Shown here: positions 8,173 to 18,574 of the stretch, piece by piece | How positions within the stretch are numbered: the stretch's first letter is position 1 | Layout: the number at the start of each line of letters is the position of its first letter | NCBI GenBank assembly: GCA_016342595.1 | Contig: JAEINY010000001.1 | Span: 1 to 64,000, forward strand | Reading direction: 5' to 3' | Source of the DNA: Marinilabiliaceae bacterium | GTDB taxonomy: Bacteria; Bacteroidota; Bacteroidia; Bacteroidales; Marinilabiliaceae | Length of the DNA: 64,000 bases | Notes under the pieces: generated by a model | What the model was told of the DNA's origin: nothing | Database searches by the model: none | What the model saw: the letters and a program-made list of their open reading frames with translations, nothing else | Position numbers and translations under genes: made by a program

Positions 8173-9519
8173 ATGTCAGAGGTAATAAAAATTAAAAGAG
8201 GTCTTGATATTCGGCTTGCAGGAAAAGCTGAAAGAGTATTCAGACAGGCCGCATTACCCGAACATTTTGCTATCAAGCCCGCCGATTTTCATGGTGTGGT
8301 ACCAAAAATGGTGGTAAAAGTAGGGGACAAGGTGAAAGCTGGTACGGTTTTATTTTATGACAAATATCGTCCTGAAGTAAAATTTGTGTCACCGGTGAGT
8401 GGTGAGTTGGTTGCGGTGAATCGTGGCGAACGTCGTCGCATTCTCGAGGTCGTAGTGAAGACTGATGGTCAGGAGGAAGCCGAGCAATTTGGTGCGGCTA
8501 AGCCAGCTGATCTCTCCAGAGAAGAAGTGATCGGGAAGTTGTTGGATGCCGGTGCCTGGCCATTTATTCGTCAGCGTCCGTATGATGTGATTGCCAATCC
8601 GAATGAAACGCCAAAAGCGGTGTTTGTTTCCGGATTTGATTCATCACCATTGGCGCCTGATTATGATTTTGTGCTCTCTGGGCAGGAGAAATATTTCCAG
8701 GTTGGTATTGATGCTTTGAAAAAGTTGTGTGAGAATGTCAATATTGGGATTAATCACGAAGCAGCGTCAAAAGTGTACAACAATACGAAAGGTGCTGTTT
8801 TACATAGCTTCCAGGGACCACACCCGGCAGGTAATGTGGGGGTGCAGATTCACCACACGATGCCAATTAACAAAGGTGAAACGGTTTGGGTAACTCAGCC
8901 ACAGGACGTAATTGCTATTGGTAAATTGTTTGAAGAGGGAGTGTATGATGCCAGCCGCATTGTTGTATTGGCCGGATCTGAAGTGCAGAAAGCAGGTTAT
9001 TTCCGTACGAAAGTAGGCGCTAACATCTCTTCATTGGTGAAAGGCAATGTGAAAGAAGGCAATTTACGCTATGTAAGTGGTAATGTACTGACTGGAACAG
9101 AGCTGGAAGATGATGGATATCTTGGGTTTTACCACTCACAAATAGCTGTGATCCCTGAAGGTGACTATTTCGAGTTCATGGGCTGGGCATTGCCAGGATT
9201 TGGTAAATACAGTGTTTCCCGATCATTTTTTAGCTGGATGTGCAGCAAAAAAGAGTATCGCCTGGATGCAAATATACATGGTGGCGAACGCGCATTTGTG
9301 GTATCGGGTCAGTATGAAAAAGTATTGCCGATGGATATCTTACCTGAATTTCTATTCAAATCTATTTTGGTAGAAGACATTGATAAGATGGAGCAACTGG
9401 GTATTTACGAACTGGCTGAAGAGGACGTTGCATTGTGTGAATTCGTTTGTACATCCAAGTTAAATCTGCAATCCATTCTTCGGACAGGAATCGATTTAAT
9501 GATAAAAGAGTTGAGCTAA
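8173..9519 (+). CDS. nqrA: Na+-translocating NADH:quinone reductase subunit A
   Basis: 448 aa, normal length. Peripheral cytoplasmic subunit of the six-subunit Na+-NQR, which oxidises NADH, reduces quinone and pumps Na+ out. Typical starts: IKIKRGLDIRLAGKAE and a barrel-sandwich (biotinyl-like) segment MVVKVGDKVKAGTVLFYDK; later HHTMPINKGETVWVTQPQDV and GWALPGFGKYSVSRSFFSW. First gene of nqrABCDEF, all on the same strand with short gaps (51, 13, 13, 18 and 22 bp). Confidence 0.97.
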   Translation: MSEVIKIKRGLDIRLAGKAERVFRQAALPEHFAIKPADFHGVVPKMVVKVGDKVKAGTVLFYDKYRPEVKFVSPVSGELVAVNRGERRRILEVVVKTDGQEEAEQFGAAKPADLSREEVIGKLLDAGAWPFIRQRPYDVIANPNETPKAVFVSGFDSSPLAPDYDFVLSGQEKYFQVGIDALKKLCENVNIGINHEAASKVYNNTKGAVLHSFQGPHPAGNVGVQIHHTMPINKGETVWVTQPQDVIAIGKLFEEGVYDASRIVVLAGSEVQKAGYFRTKVGANISSLVKGNVKEGNLRYVSGNVLTGTELEDDGYLGFYHSQIAVIPEGDYFEFMGWALPGFGKYSVSRSFFSWMCSKKEYRLDANIHGGERAFVVSGQYEKVLPMDILPEFLFKSILVEDIDKMEQLGIYELAEEDVALCEFVCTSKLNLQSILRTGIDLMIKELS

Positions 9520-9570
9520 TCTCTTGTCGATTAAATGAATTGAAATAATAAAATTTTAAACGATATAACA

Positions 9571-10815
9571 TTGAAAGCGTTAAGAAGATTACTCGATAAT
9601 ATCAAACCTCACGTTCAAAAGGGCGGGAAGTTTGAAAAATTTCACTCTACTTTTGATGCCTTTGAAACCTTATTGTTTGTGCCTGATGCGACAAACAAAA
9701 ACGGTGTGCATGTGAGAGATTCCATTGACATGAAACGTACAATGGCGGTGGTGGTGATGGCATTAGTACCGGCCTTTTTATTTGGTATTTGGAATACCGG
9801 TTATTTTCACTTCCAATCCATTGGACAGGAAGTTGGATTTTGGGCTGAGTTCCTGCACGGGGCATTGCAAGTATTACCCATTGTGATTGTTTCATATGTA
9901 GTTGGATTAGGAGTTGAATTTGCCTTTGCTCAAATGCGAGGACACGAGGTGAATGAAGGTTTCCTGGTTTCAGGGATGTTAATTCCGTTGATTGTACCGG
10001 TGGATACACCTTTGTGGATGGTTGCTGTAGCCACAATTTTTGCAGTGATTATTGGTAAAGAAGTATTTGGTGGAACAGGTATGAATATCTGGAACCCGGC
10101 TTTGATTGCCCGTGCCTTCTTATTCTTTGCCTATCCTTCAAAAATGTCTGGTAACCTGGTTTGGGTATCCGGACTAAGCAAAGGAGAAGGTGTTGTGGAT
10201 GGTTTCTCCGGAGCAACTGCATTGGGAGATGTGGCATCTACTTTGCCGATAACGAAAGGTATTGCAGAAGCACAAAAGATAGGTGATGTAGCTTTAGCCT
10301 CAGATTTACAGGGAAAACTGGATTCTATTTTAGGAAATGTACCGGATTTATGGAATTCCTTTTTAGGTTTTATACCTGGTTCTATTGGTGAAACATCTAC
10401 GCTGGCTATTCTGATTGGTGCTGCGATATTGATTTATACAGGTATCGCGAACTGGAAAATTATGTTATCAGTATTTGCCGGTGGTTATGTGATGGCCTTA
10501 GGGTTTAATGCAATTGGTGCTAATGAGTTGATGAATTTACCGGCGCTTCATCATTTGTGTTTAGGTGGTTTTGCCTTTGGAGCTGTATTTATGGCTACTG
10601 ATCCGGTTTCCGCTTCCAGAACAGAAAGAGGTAAATTGATATATGGCTTCTTAATTGGAGTGTTTGCTATTTTAATACGTGTATTTAATCCCGCCTTTCC
10701 GGAAGGGATGATGTTGGCTATTCTGTTGATGAATACCTTTGCACCATTGATCGACCATTTTGTGGTTCAGGGAAATATTAACCGTCGCTTGAAAAGAGCT
10801 AAAGTAAACGCCTAA
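9571..10815 (+). CDS. nqrB: Na+-NQR subunit B
   Basis: 414 aa membrane subunit. Begins with TTG (9571); homologs begin MKALR..LD, which matches this frame, and no ATG is near. About ten transmembrane segments are visible. The flavinylation motif SGATAL has the acceptor Thr at 216, where ApbE attaches FMN through phosphate. NqrB forms much of the Na+ path and the riboflavin/FMN site. The ApbE that could do the modification is encoded at 20938-21930. Confidence 0.97.
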   Translation: MKALRRLLDNIKPHVQKGGKFEKFHSTFDAFETLLFVPDATNKNGVHVRDSIDMKRTMAVVVMALVPAFLFGIWNTGYFHFQSIGQEVGFWAEFLHGALQVLPIVIVSYVVGLGVEFAFAQMRGHEVNEGFLVSGMLIPLIVPVDTPLWMVAVATIFAVIIGKEVFGGTGMNIWNPALIARAFLFFAYPSKMSGNLVWVSGLSKGEGVVDGFSGATALGDVASTLPITKGIAEAQKIGDVALASDLQGKLDSILGNVPDLWNSFLGFIPGSIGETSTLAILIGAAILIYTGIANWKIMLSVFAGGYVMALGFNAIGANELMNLPALHHLCLGGFAFGAVFMATDPVSASRTERGKLIYGFLIGVFAILIRVFNPAFPEGMMLAILLMNTFAPLIDHFVVQGNINRRLKRAKVNA

Positions 10816-10828
10816 AAGAATTAGAAAA

Positions 10829-11524
10829 ATGGATAGACAAGGAAATACATATACATTTTTATATGCTTCCGTTATGGTGATTGTGGTGGCGGCGCTGTTG
10901 GCGTTTGTGTCCGAATCATTGAAGGAGAGACAAAATAAAAATGTGGAAGTCGCTAAGAAAATCGACATATTAAAGTCGGTTAATATTGAAAGTACGGCTA
11001 AGGACGCAGAAGCTAAATATGAAAAGTATATTGGCAAGAATGCTTACATCCTCAATAATAATGGTGAAAAGCAAGCCGGAGAAGCCTTTGATGTCGATTT
11101 AGCGAAAGAGATCAAAAAAGACGATGCCGAGCGTGCTTTCCCGCTTTACGAATGTAAAATGGATGACGGGTCTGTGAAGTATGTGATTCCCGTTCGCGGT
11201 AAGGGTTTGTGGGGTCCTATTTGGGGCTATATTTCACTGAATGATGACAAGAACACGGTGTTTGGTGCAACGTTTGGTCACAAAGGAGAAACACCTGGTT
11301 TAGGTGCTGAAATTGATAAAGTATTTTTTCAAAAACCTTTTTCAGGCAAAAAAATCTTTGATGCCTCTTCAAAATTTGTGTCCGTTGATGTAGTTAAGGT
11401 AGGACAGTCAGCCGGTAACGTGCATGCTGTAGATGGTATCTCAGGTGGTACCATTACCAGTAAGGGTGTGAGTGAAATGCTTAAGGACTGCTTGAGTGGA
11501 TATGAGAAATTTTTAAAGAACTAA
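10829..11524 (+). CDS. nqrC: Na+-NQR subunit C
   Basis: 231 aa. One N-terminal transmembrane helix (about 8-28) and a periplasmic FMN-binding domain. The flavinylation motif is DGISGGTITSKGV with acceptor Thr at 208. GETPGLGAEI is also typical of FMN-binding domains of the NqrC/RnfG family. FMN is added outside the membrane by ApbE. Confidence 0.96.
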   Translation: MDRQGNTYTFLYASVMVIVVAALLAFVSESLKERQNKNVEVAKKIDILKSVNIESTAKDAEAKYEKYIGKNAYILNNNGEKQAGEAFDVDLAKEIKKDDAERAFPLYECKMDDGSVKYVIPVRGKGLWGPIWGYISLNDDKNTVFGATFGHKGETPGLGAEIDKVFFQKPFSGKKIFDASSKFVSVDVVKVGQSAGNVHAVDGISGGTITSKGVSEMLKDCLSGYEKFLKN

Positions 11525-11537
11525 AATAGTTGCGACA

Positions 11538-12197
11538 ATGAGTAGTGAAAAAGAACCTTTGTTCTCAGCCAAAAATATGAAGCTGATTACTACCCCACTG
11601 GGCACACAAAATCCAATTACCATTCAGGTATTGGGTATTTGTTCAGCCCTGGCGGTAACAGCTAAACTGGAACCGGCCATCGTATTGTCCATTTCAGTGA
11701 TTTTCGTAACGGTTTTTGCCAATTTGATCATCTCGCTTCTGCGTAATACTATTCCTTCGCGAATTCGTATTATCGTGCAGTTAGTCGTTGTGGCCGCCTT
11801 GGTAATTATTGTGGATCAGGTGTTGAAAGCCTTTGCCTACGAAGTAAGTAAGCAGCTTTCTGTATTCGTTGGATTGATCATCACCAACTGTATCATCATG
11901 GGGCGTCTGGAAGCTTTTGCTTTGGGTAACAAACCATGGCCTTCAGTATTAGATGGTGTTGGTAACGGTGCCGGTTATGGATTAATTCTGGTAATTGTGG
12001 CCTTCTTCCGTGAGTTGTTAGGTGCCGGTACATTGACTTTGCCTGCACTGGGAACCATTCAGATTATCCCGCAAATCTTTTATGATTGGGGATATGCGAA
12101 TAATGGTTTGATGATTTTACCACCTATGGCCTTGATTGTGGTAGGTATTATCATCTGGGTACAGCGTTCACGTAATAAAGACCTGATTGAGTCGTAA
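11538..12197 (+). CDS. nqrD: Na+-NQR subunit D
   Basis: 219 aa, six predicted membrane helices, NqrD/RnfE family. Seen: GICSALAVTAKLEPAIVLS, FVGLIITNCIIMGRLEAFA and GNGAGYGLILVIVAFFRELLG. The Cys in the ITNCIIMGR half-helix matches the ligand for the intramembrane Fe-S centre shared with NqrE. Confidence 0.96.
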   Translation: MSSEKEPLFSAKNMKLITTPLGTQNPITIQVLGICSALAVTAKLEPAIVLSISVIFVTVFANLIISLLRNTIPSRIRIIVQLVVVAALVIIVDQVLKAFAYEVSKQLSVFVGLIITNCIIMGRLEAFALGNKPWPSVLDGVGNGAGYGLILVIVAFFRELLGAGTLTLPALGTIQIIPQIFYDWGYANNGLMILPPMALIVVGIIIWVQRSRNKDLIES

Positions 12198-12215
12198 TCG
12201 TTAAAAAAGAGAAAA

Positions 12216-12830
12216 ATGGAATTATTTAATATATTCGTTAAATCCATCTTTATCGACAACATGGTTTTCGCTTACTTCCTGGGGATGTGTTCCTACCTGG
12301 CGGTATCGAAAACGGTGAAGACCTCCTTTGGATTGGGAATTGCTGTCGTATTTGTACTGGGAATAACTGTTCCGGTTGACTTCTTGCTGAATAAGTATGT
12401 GTTGAGTGACGGATCATTGGCTTGGTTAGGTGAAAATTTTGCCAGCGTTGATTTGAGTTTTCTAAGCTTTATCATGTTTATTGCAGTGATTGCTTCCATG
12501 GTACAGTTAGTCGAAATGGTGGTGGAGAAGTTTGCGCCAACGTTATATTCTCAATTAGGTATTTTCTTGCCTTTGATTGCGGTAAATTGTGCCATCTTAG
12601 GAGGATCGTTATTTATGCAGGAAAGAGGTTATGAAACCCTGGCTGAAGCAACCGTATTTGGATTGGGATCAGGAATTGGTTGGTTATTGGCCATTGTGGG
12701 TATTGCCGCCATACGTGAGAAAATCAAATACTCAAATGTGCCAGCTCCCTTACGTGGTTTAGGTATTACCTTTATCGTAACCGGATTAATGGCGATTGCT
12801 TTCATGAGCTTTATGGGAATCCAATTGTAA
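12216..12830 (+). CDS. nqrE: Na+-NQR subunit E
   Basis: 204 aa, six helices, inverted-topology partner of NqrD (NqrE/RnfA family). Seen: [37 protein letters not shown] and [21 protein letters not shown]. The paired Cys residues at the pseudo-twofold axis with NqrD are present (GMCSY, VNCAI). Confidence 0.96.
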   Translation: MELFNIFVKSIFIDNMVFAYFLGMCSYLAVSKTVKTSFGLGIAVVFVLGITVPVDFLLNKYVLSDGSLAWLGENFASVDLSFLSFIMFIAVIASMVQLVEMVVEKFAPTLYSQLGIFLPLIAVNCAILGGSLFMQERGYETLAEATVFGLGSGIGWLLAIVGIAAIREKIKYSNVPAPLRGLGITFIVTGLMAIAFMSFMGIQL

Positions 12831-12852
12831 GCACTAAAAAATTGATGGAGAA

Positions 12853-14112
12853 ATGATATTATTAGCAAGTCAGAGTACAATAATACTTATCAGTGTTGTG
12901 GTGTTCCTGTTGGTCGTCCTAACACTGGTTTCTATATTGCTCTATGCCAAGAAAAAGTTAATGCCTTCGGGAGAGGTAACGATTGATATTAACAAAGGAG
13001 ATAAAAAACTGGTTGTGGAACCAGGACAAACGCTTCTATCGGCATTGGGGAGTAATAAAATCTTCTTGCCTTCAGCCTGTGGTGGAGGTGGTACATGTGC
13101 TATGTGTCGCTGTCAGGTAGACAGTGGTGCCGGTTCTATTTTACCAACTGAGACCGGTTATTTTACCCGTAAAGAGCAAGCCAATAACTGGCGTTTAGCT
13201 TGTCAGGTGAAGGTAAAAGAAGATATGACCATGTCCATTCCGCAAGAGGTGATGGGTATTAAGAAGTGGGAATGTGAAGTGGTGTCTAACGATGGTCAGG
13301 CTACCTTTATTAAAGAATTTGTGGTGAAGTTGCCTGAGGGCGAAATTTTAGACTTTAAATCAGGTGGTTATATCCAGATTGATGTACCTAAGATTGATGT
13401 GGATTTCAAGGATATGATCATTGAGGATGAGTACCGTGGTGAGTGGGAGAAATTTGGTATGTTCGATCTTCAGATGAAGAATCCGGAGCCCACCTATCGC
13501 GCCTACTCCATGGCCAACCACCCTGCGGAAGGTAATATTGTGATGTTGAACATCCGTATTGCAACACCTCCGTTTGATAGAGTAGCTGGTGGCTTCATGA
13601 AAGTAAATCCGGGTATCTGTTCATCATTTATCTTCTCGCGTAAGCCAGGTGATAAAGTGACTGTTTCAGGTCCTTACGGAGAATTCTTTATTAAAGAAAC
13701 AGAGCGTGAGATGATGTTTATTGGTGGTGGTGCCGGTATGGCACCAATGCGTTCACACATCTTCCACCTGTTCCATACTTTGAAAACTGGTCGTAAGGCT
13801 ACTTTCTGGTATGGTGCACGCTCTAAGAAAGAGATTTTCTACGAAGATCACTTCCGTGCCATCGAGAAAGAGTTCCCGAACTTCAAGTTCACCATCGCCT
13901 TGTCTGAGCCGCTACCAGAAGATAACTGGGAAGGTTCAAAAGGCTTTATTCACCAGGTGATTCACGATGAATACCTGAATAAGCATGAAGAGCCGGAAGA
14001 TATCGAATATTACTTATGTGGACCTCCAATGATGAATGATGCAGTCACAAAAATGCTGTATGATTTGGGAGTGCCAGATGAAATGGTAGACTTCGATGAT
14101 TTCGGATCATAG
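12853..14112 (+). CDS. nqrF: Na+-NQR subunit F, NADH dehydrogenase
   Basis: 419 aa. Entry point of electrons from NADH. An N-terminal helix (about 8-31), then a 2Fe-2S ferredoxin domain with Cys at 76, 82, 85 and 117, then ferredoxin-NADP reductase-like FAD (RAYSMANHP) and NADH (FIGGGAGMAPMRSH, YLCGPPMMNDAV) domains. Ends with the usual FDDFGS. Last gene of the operon, followed by a strong terminator. Confidence 0.97.
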   Translation: MILLASQSTIILISVVVFLLVVLTLVSILLYAKKKLMPSGEVTIDINKGDKKLVVEPGQTLLSALGSNKIFLPSACGGGGTCAMCRCQVDSGAGSILPTETGYFTRKEQANNWRLACQVKVKEDMTMSIPQEVMGIKKWECEVVSNDGQATFIKEFVVKLPEGEILDFKSGGYIQIDVPKIDVDFKDMIIEDEYRGEWEKFGMFDLQMKNPEPTYRAYSMANHPAEGNIVMLNIRIATPPFDRVAGGFMKVNPGICSSFIFSRKPGDKVTVSGPYGEFFIKETEREMMFIGGGAGMAPMRSHIFHLFHTLKTGRKATFWYGARSKKEIFYEDHFRAIEKEFPNFKFTIALSEPLPEDNWEGSKGFIHQVIHDEYLNKHEEPEDIEYYLCGPPMMNDAVTKMLYDLGVPDEMVDFDDFGS

Positions 14113-14120
14113 ATATTTTA

Positions 14121-14147
14121 AAAGCCCCTGCGAAGGGGCTTTTTTTA
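14121..14147 (+). terminator. Terminator of the nqr operon
   Basis: AAAGCCCC - TGCGAA - GGGGCTTT with a T run, 9 bp after the nqrF stop. Confidence 0.92.
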
Positions 14148-14190
14148 TATTTTTTTACTTTATTTGAGCCTTCTTTAAAAATAGATTATC

Positions 14191-17100
14191 ATGGCTCAAC
14201 AATTCGGCAAGACCTGGTGGGGTGAACATTTTCTAAATGCACTAACTCAGATTGATTTTTCCAATAGATTACCTCGGGGAAGAAGTTATGCCCGCAATGG
14301 TTATGTGGCTGAAATAAAAACAGCAGGCAATAGTATTAATGCAAAAGTAAAAGGAAGTCGCCGCACACCGTACAAGGTTGAAATTATTGTGCCATTGTTT
14401 ACCGATTCGCAACGGAAACTGTTAATGCAAGCCATCAGCAATGATCCATTAGTGCTTTCTCTTCTGCTTAATCGTGAATTACCCGATGAACTTAATACAA
14501 TAGCCCAAAAACATAAAATAGCTGTTTTTCCTAAAAAATGGTCTGATTTTAGGATGAGTTGTTCTTGTCCCGATTGGGCAGTACCGTGTAAACACCTGGC
14601 TTCTGTAATTTATATGCTTTCGGCAGAGATTGATCGTAATCCGTTTTTAATTTTTCAATTACATGGTCTGGATATTCTAAAAGAGCTGGCGAAAGGGGGA
14701 ATGACCGTTGAGAAAGAATTGAATATCCCACGGTTTGATCAACTCTTTATCGACAATCCGGTTGAACCTGTTGGTGAGAATAGTCAGAGCGGGGAGCATT
14801 TTGACCTTTCAAGGGTAACACCTCAAATGGATAATCTGTTATCTCTTCTCGACTCAAAGGTGGTTTTTTATGAAAAGGCATTTGTTCCGGTTTTGCGAAA
14901 AAACTATCGAAATGTTATTCGTCATTCGAAAATACTGCTGAATCAGGATGTGGTGGAATTTGAACCAAAAATGTTTGAGCGGATTGATAAGGTGGAGATG
15001 TTCGTGCATAATGATACTTTTTTTCACAAGGTTATGTTTCATTCAGATAAGGGAGCACTAACATTTGAAGCATCAGACGATGGTTTTGATTCACTCATTA
15101 ACTATTTGGCACGACTGCCTAAAAAATTTGAACATCGACTTTCTAAAGGGTTAAAAACGCTTTATAAAGCATATCATTTTAGTTTAAAATTGGCCGAATG
15201 CGGTGCTTTTATTCCGCAGTTGCTGGAGTTGAAGAAAAATATGATTGTTATTCGGTGGATTCCAGCTGTTATAAACGAGGATGTGAATCAGTTGCTTATT
15301 GTGCTTCAGCAAAGTATTCCACATGATTTGATACAAGTGAGAATCAATGCAACGAGTCAAAAGTATTTATCGCCTCGCGAACAGATCATTGCACTAGTGT
15401 CTCTGTTTTTAACACATTATATGAAAGCAGTTGGATCTGCACCATTTAAATTAACTCAGAATACGGAAGCGAAAATTGAACAGCTATTCTTCAGAAATTA
15501 CTTTCAGGCGTTTACGAAGCTTAGTGAAAATCAAATACCGGAAGCAATTCATCAGTATCTTCAGCGATTTTTATTGGGTGAAAAATTGTATGTGCCGCTG
15601 ATAAAAATAGAAGATAAGGGCTATGATAACACTTTTGACCTTCAGTTGTGGGTTGAAAACCGGAAAGATTCGCTACAGGAACCTTTAGTGCTTAAAAATT
15701 TTATCGAAGATCAGGCATATAATGAATCCAAAGCTTCGGTATTCCAATCATTGGCCAGTTTAGCGCGCGATTTTACGGCTATAAAGCCACTGATATCCTC
15801 TTCAGGTACCGAACAGCTTTTGTTTGATTCGGATAGTTTTGCTGAGGTCTTGTTAATCATATTGCCTTTGGTTAAACTCTTGGGTATACGTGTGTTATTG
15901 CCCAATTCATTAAAAAGCCTGGCGCGGCCTAAACCATCGTTGAAATTGGAGAGTAAGGAATCTGATACCACCGGAAAAAGTTATTTGAATCTGGATGAAA
16001 TGCTTCAGTTTGAATGGCAGATTGCCATTGGGGATAAAACGATACCTGTTCACGAATTTAGGGAGCTGGTAAAGAACATGTCTGGAGTTGTGAATATTAA
16101 AGGGGAATATGTGTTGATTGATCAGAAAGAGATACAGACACTCCTTAATAATCTTGATGAAGAAAAGAATCTTTCACGGGTTGAGCTTCTTCAGTCTGCG
16201 CTATCGGAAGAATATCAGGAGGCAAAAATTTCTCTCTCCGCTGCTGCCCGTAAGGTTGTCAATGAATTATTGCAGGGTGACCCAAGAGCTATTCCTCAGA
16301 ACTTAAATGCCACATTACGGCCTTATCAGGAGCGGGGGTATCAATGGTTGTATAACAATAGTAAAGTTGGTTTTGGGAGTATCATAGCGGATGATATGGG
16401 ACTTGGAAAAACATTGCAAGTCATTAGCTTATTGCTGCAATTTAAGCATGAAGGCCGTTTGGATAAGAAAAAGGCACTCATTGTTGTTCCTACAACGCTG
16501 ATCACCAACTGGCAGAAAGAGATAGAGCGATTTGCTCCGGAGTTAGTTCCCCACATTTATCATGGCGCCAAACGTGAATTTAAAACCATGGAATGCGATT
16601 TGATAATTACTTCCTATGGCATGTTGCGTAGCGATGCATCAAAATTTCAAAAGGTTAAATGGGAGGTTTTGGCCATTGATGAAGCTCAAAATATTAAAAA
16701 CCCGGGAACAGAACAGACTAAGGTTGTAAAGAAATTAAAAGCTGATGTGAAAATCGCCATTAGTGGCACACCTGTTGAAAACAGGCTTAGTGAATACTGG
16801 AGTCTGTTTGATTTTGTGAATAAAGGATATCTTGGATCGGCTAAATATTTTAAGAAAGTTTTTGCTTCTCCTATTGAAAATGATAACAATGAACAGCAAC
16901 TTGGGAGGTTTAAAAAAATTACAGATCCTTTTATTCTTCGACGGTTAAAAACCGATAAATCAATCATCTCGGATTTACCCGAAAAAATTGAACACGACTG
17001 TTTTGTTCAGCTTACCAAGGAGCAAACAGCACTGTATCAAAATGTGGTTAACGCCATGATGGAAACGCTCAATGCCACCGAAGAAAATTCAATAGAGCGG

Positions 17101-17712
17101 AAAGGATTAGTGCTAAAATTGATGACTGCCTTAAAGCAAATATGTAATCATCCGTCTCAATTTCTGAAAAAAGAAGATTATCAGGTGGATTTGTCGGGGA
17201 AAACTGAAATGTTGTTGGAGCTGCTGCGATCGATTTATGAAAATGATGAAAAAGTATTGATTTTCACTCAATACAAAGAGATGGGGCATATCCTCGCACA
17301 CATACTGGAGGATGTTTTTGATACTAAGCCGCTGTTTTTACATGGTGGTGTTTCACGCCATAAAAGAGATGAAATGGTGGAAGGATTTCAGAATAAAAAA
17401 CATTTTAAAATATTCATCCTATCCATAAAAGCGGGTGGTACCGGACTAAATTTAACAGCTGCGAATCATGTGATTCATTACGATCTTTGGTGGAATCCGG
17501 CTGTGGAAGCCCAGGCAACAGACAGAGCCTTTCGCATTGGACAGCAGAAAAATGTAATGGTGCATCGTTTAATTTCCCAGGGAACGTTTGAAGAAAAAAT
17601 TAATCAAATGTTACTGGGTAAAAAGCAATTGGCCGAACTAACTGTGTCAGCTGGTGAGAAATGGATTGGCGATCTGTCTAATAACGAACTTCAGGAGTTG
17701 GTTAAATTGTAA
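14191..17712 (+). CDS. SWIM zinc-finger SNF2-family helicase/ATPase
   Basis: 1173 aa. N-terminal SWIM zinc finger with Cys124, Cys126, Cys133 and His135 (CSCPDWAVPCKH). Residues of about 200-700 form the poorly conserved middle of bacterial HepA/RapA-like SNF2 proteins. The ATPase starts near 705: NLNATLRPYQERGYQWL, Walker A DDMGLGKT (about 733-740), DEAQ box (about 829-832), SGTPVENRLSEYWSLFDF, and C-terminal helicase motifs GGTGLNLTAANHVIHYD and QATDRAFRIGQ (1108-1118). It should move along double-stranded DNA or remodel protein-DNA complexes; target unknown. It is followed 94 bp later by an ERCC4-type nuclease gene and then by a broken copy of itself. Lower GC than the nqr genes by eye. 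Confidence 0.92.
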   Translation: MAQQFGKTWWGEHFLNALTQIDFSNRLPRGRSYARNGYVAEIKTAGNSINAKVKGSRRTPYKVEIIVPLFTDSQRKLLMQAISNDPLVLSLLLNRELPDELNTIAQKHKIAVFPKKWSDFRMSCSCPDWAVPCKHLASVIYMLSAEIDRNPFLIFQLHGLDILKELAKGGMTVEKELNIPRFDQLFIDNPVEPVGENSQSGEHFDLSRVTPQMDNLLSLLDSKVVFYEKAFVPVLRKNYRNVIRHSKILLNQDVVEFEPKMFERIDKVEMFVHNDTFFHKVMFHSDKGALTFEASDDGFDSLINYLARLPKKFEHRLSKGLKTLYKAYHFSLKLAECGAFIPQLLELKKNMIVIRWIPAVINEDVNQLLIVLQQSIPHDLIQVRINATSQKYLSPREQIIALVSLFLTHYMKAVGSAPFKLTQNTEAKIEQLFFRNYFQAFTKLSENQIPEAIHQYLQRFLLGEKLYVPLIKIEDKGYDNTFDLQLWVENRKDSLQEPLVLKNFIEDQAYNESKASVFQSLASLARDFTAIKPLISSSGTEQLLFDSDSFAEVLLIILPLVKLLGIRVLLPNSLKSLARPKPSLKLESKESDTTGKSYLNLDEMLQFEWQIAIGDKTIPVHEFRELVKNMSGVVNIKGEYVLIDQKEIQTLLNNLDEEKNLSRVELLQSALSEEYQEAKISLSAAARKVVNELLQGDPRAIPQNLNATLRPYQERGYQWLYNNSKVGFGSIIADDMGLGKTLQVISLLLQFKHEGRLDKKKALIVVPTTLITNWQKEIERFAPELVPHIYHGAKREFKTMECDLIITSYGMLRSDASKFQKVKWEVLAIDEAQNIKNPGTEQTKVVKKLKADVKIAISGTPVENRLSEYWSLFDFVNKGYLGSAKYFKKVFASPIENDNNEQQLGRFKKITDPFILRRLKTDKSIISDLPEKIEHDCFVQLTKEQTALYQNVVNAMMETLNATEENSIERKGLVLKLMTALKQICNHPSQFLKKEDYQVDLSGKTEMLLELLRSIYENDEKVLIFTQYKEMGHILAHILEDVFDTKPLFLHGGVSRHKRDEMVEGFQNKKHFKIFILSIKAGGTGLNLTAANHVIHYDLWWNPAVEAQATDRAFRIGQQKNVMVHRLISQGTFEEKINQMLLGKKQLAELTVSAGEKWIGDLSNNELQELVKL

Positions 17713-17806
17713 ACACAAATATTTCACATCAAATGCTTAAAGAACACTTTGTAGATCACTCATGTTGCCTTTTGGGTGGAACACTTTATTTCAGTATCTT
17801 ATTTTA

Positions 17807-18445
17807 ATGAATGAGAATAAAATAGTAACTATTATTGCCGATCACCGCGAACGGAGCTCTGGTATTCCGCAAGGTTTAGTCGAAAGTGGTGTATTTACTG
17901 AAGTAAAGACATTGATAAGCGGTGATTACCTGATTAATAATCTAATTATTGTGGAACGAAAGACGAAGGATGATTTTTCATTGTCATTGATTCAACAGCG
18001 TTTATTTAAACAATGTGCCAATATGATGAAGACTATTTACCGTCCACTGTTTATAATTGAAGGTAACCCGTATAAAACAATTCATGATGTGAATCGGGAT
18101 TCAATTAAAGGTGCTCTTTTATCCATTGCTGTAACCTGGAACATTCCTGTTGTCTATTCCTCTGGCTCGTCAGATACCGTTAACTTACTTATTCAAATAG
18201 CTGTCCACGATTTACGATCAAAGGTTAACTACATACGCCCCGGGTACAAACCAAAGACTTTCGTTAAACAGAATCTCTACTTTCTACAAGGTATTCCTTC
18301 AGTTGGGCCGCAATTAGCACATAAACTTCTTCACTCTTTCGGTTCCGTTCACCGCGTGCTTTCAGCCACGTCCGATGAATTACAAAACATTTCTGGTGTA
18401 GGAAAAGCACGGGCATTGAAGATCAGGGCATTTCTTTCAGGTTAG
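17807..18445 (+). CDS. XPF/ERCC4-type nuclease with helix-hairpin-helix tail
   Basis: 212 aa from the ATG at 17807, chosen because the family starts just before the first strand (IVTIIADHRERSSGIPQ); an in-frame ATG at 17762 adds 15 unlike residues. The catalytic signature GD-Xn-ERK-X3-D is intact: GD at 39-40, ERK at 50-52, Asp56. Two helix-hairpin-helix units close the protein (LQGIPSVGPQLAHKLL, ISGVGKARALKIR). It resembles the nuclease half of archaeal Hef/XPF, which cuts branched DNA; the helicase half is absent but a SNF2 enzyme is encoded next door. Such stand-alone genes are uncommon in bacteria. Role in repair, recombination or defence is inference. Confidence 0.88.
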   Translation: MNENKIVTIIADHRERSSGIPQGLVESGVFTEVKTLISGDYLINNLIIVERKTKDDFSLSLIQQRLFKQCANMMKTIYRPLFIIEGNPYKTIHDVNRDSIKGALLSIAVTWNIPVVYSSGSSDTVNLLIQIAVHDLRSKVNYIRPGYKPKTFVKQNLYFLQGIPSVGPQLAHKLLHSFGSVHRVLSATSDELQNISGVGKARALKIRAFLSG

Positions 18446-18574
18446 CAGCTTAATATTGAGTAGGAAATTCAGAGATGTCTGGCCATAATATCAAGAGAAT
18501 GTTGTTAAAAGGTAATTTGTGGGTATGAAACTCAGATTTTTATTGTCTTTGAGCTTTGCAAAATATGTAATATT

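Noticed and set aside
8173-14112. Rnf complex instead of Nqr
   Set aside because: The first gene is NqrA, NqrB has SGAT, and NqrF has the ferredoxin-FAD-NADH layout; Rnf-specific RnfB/RnfC ferredoxin subunits are absent.
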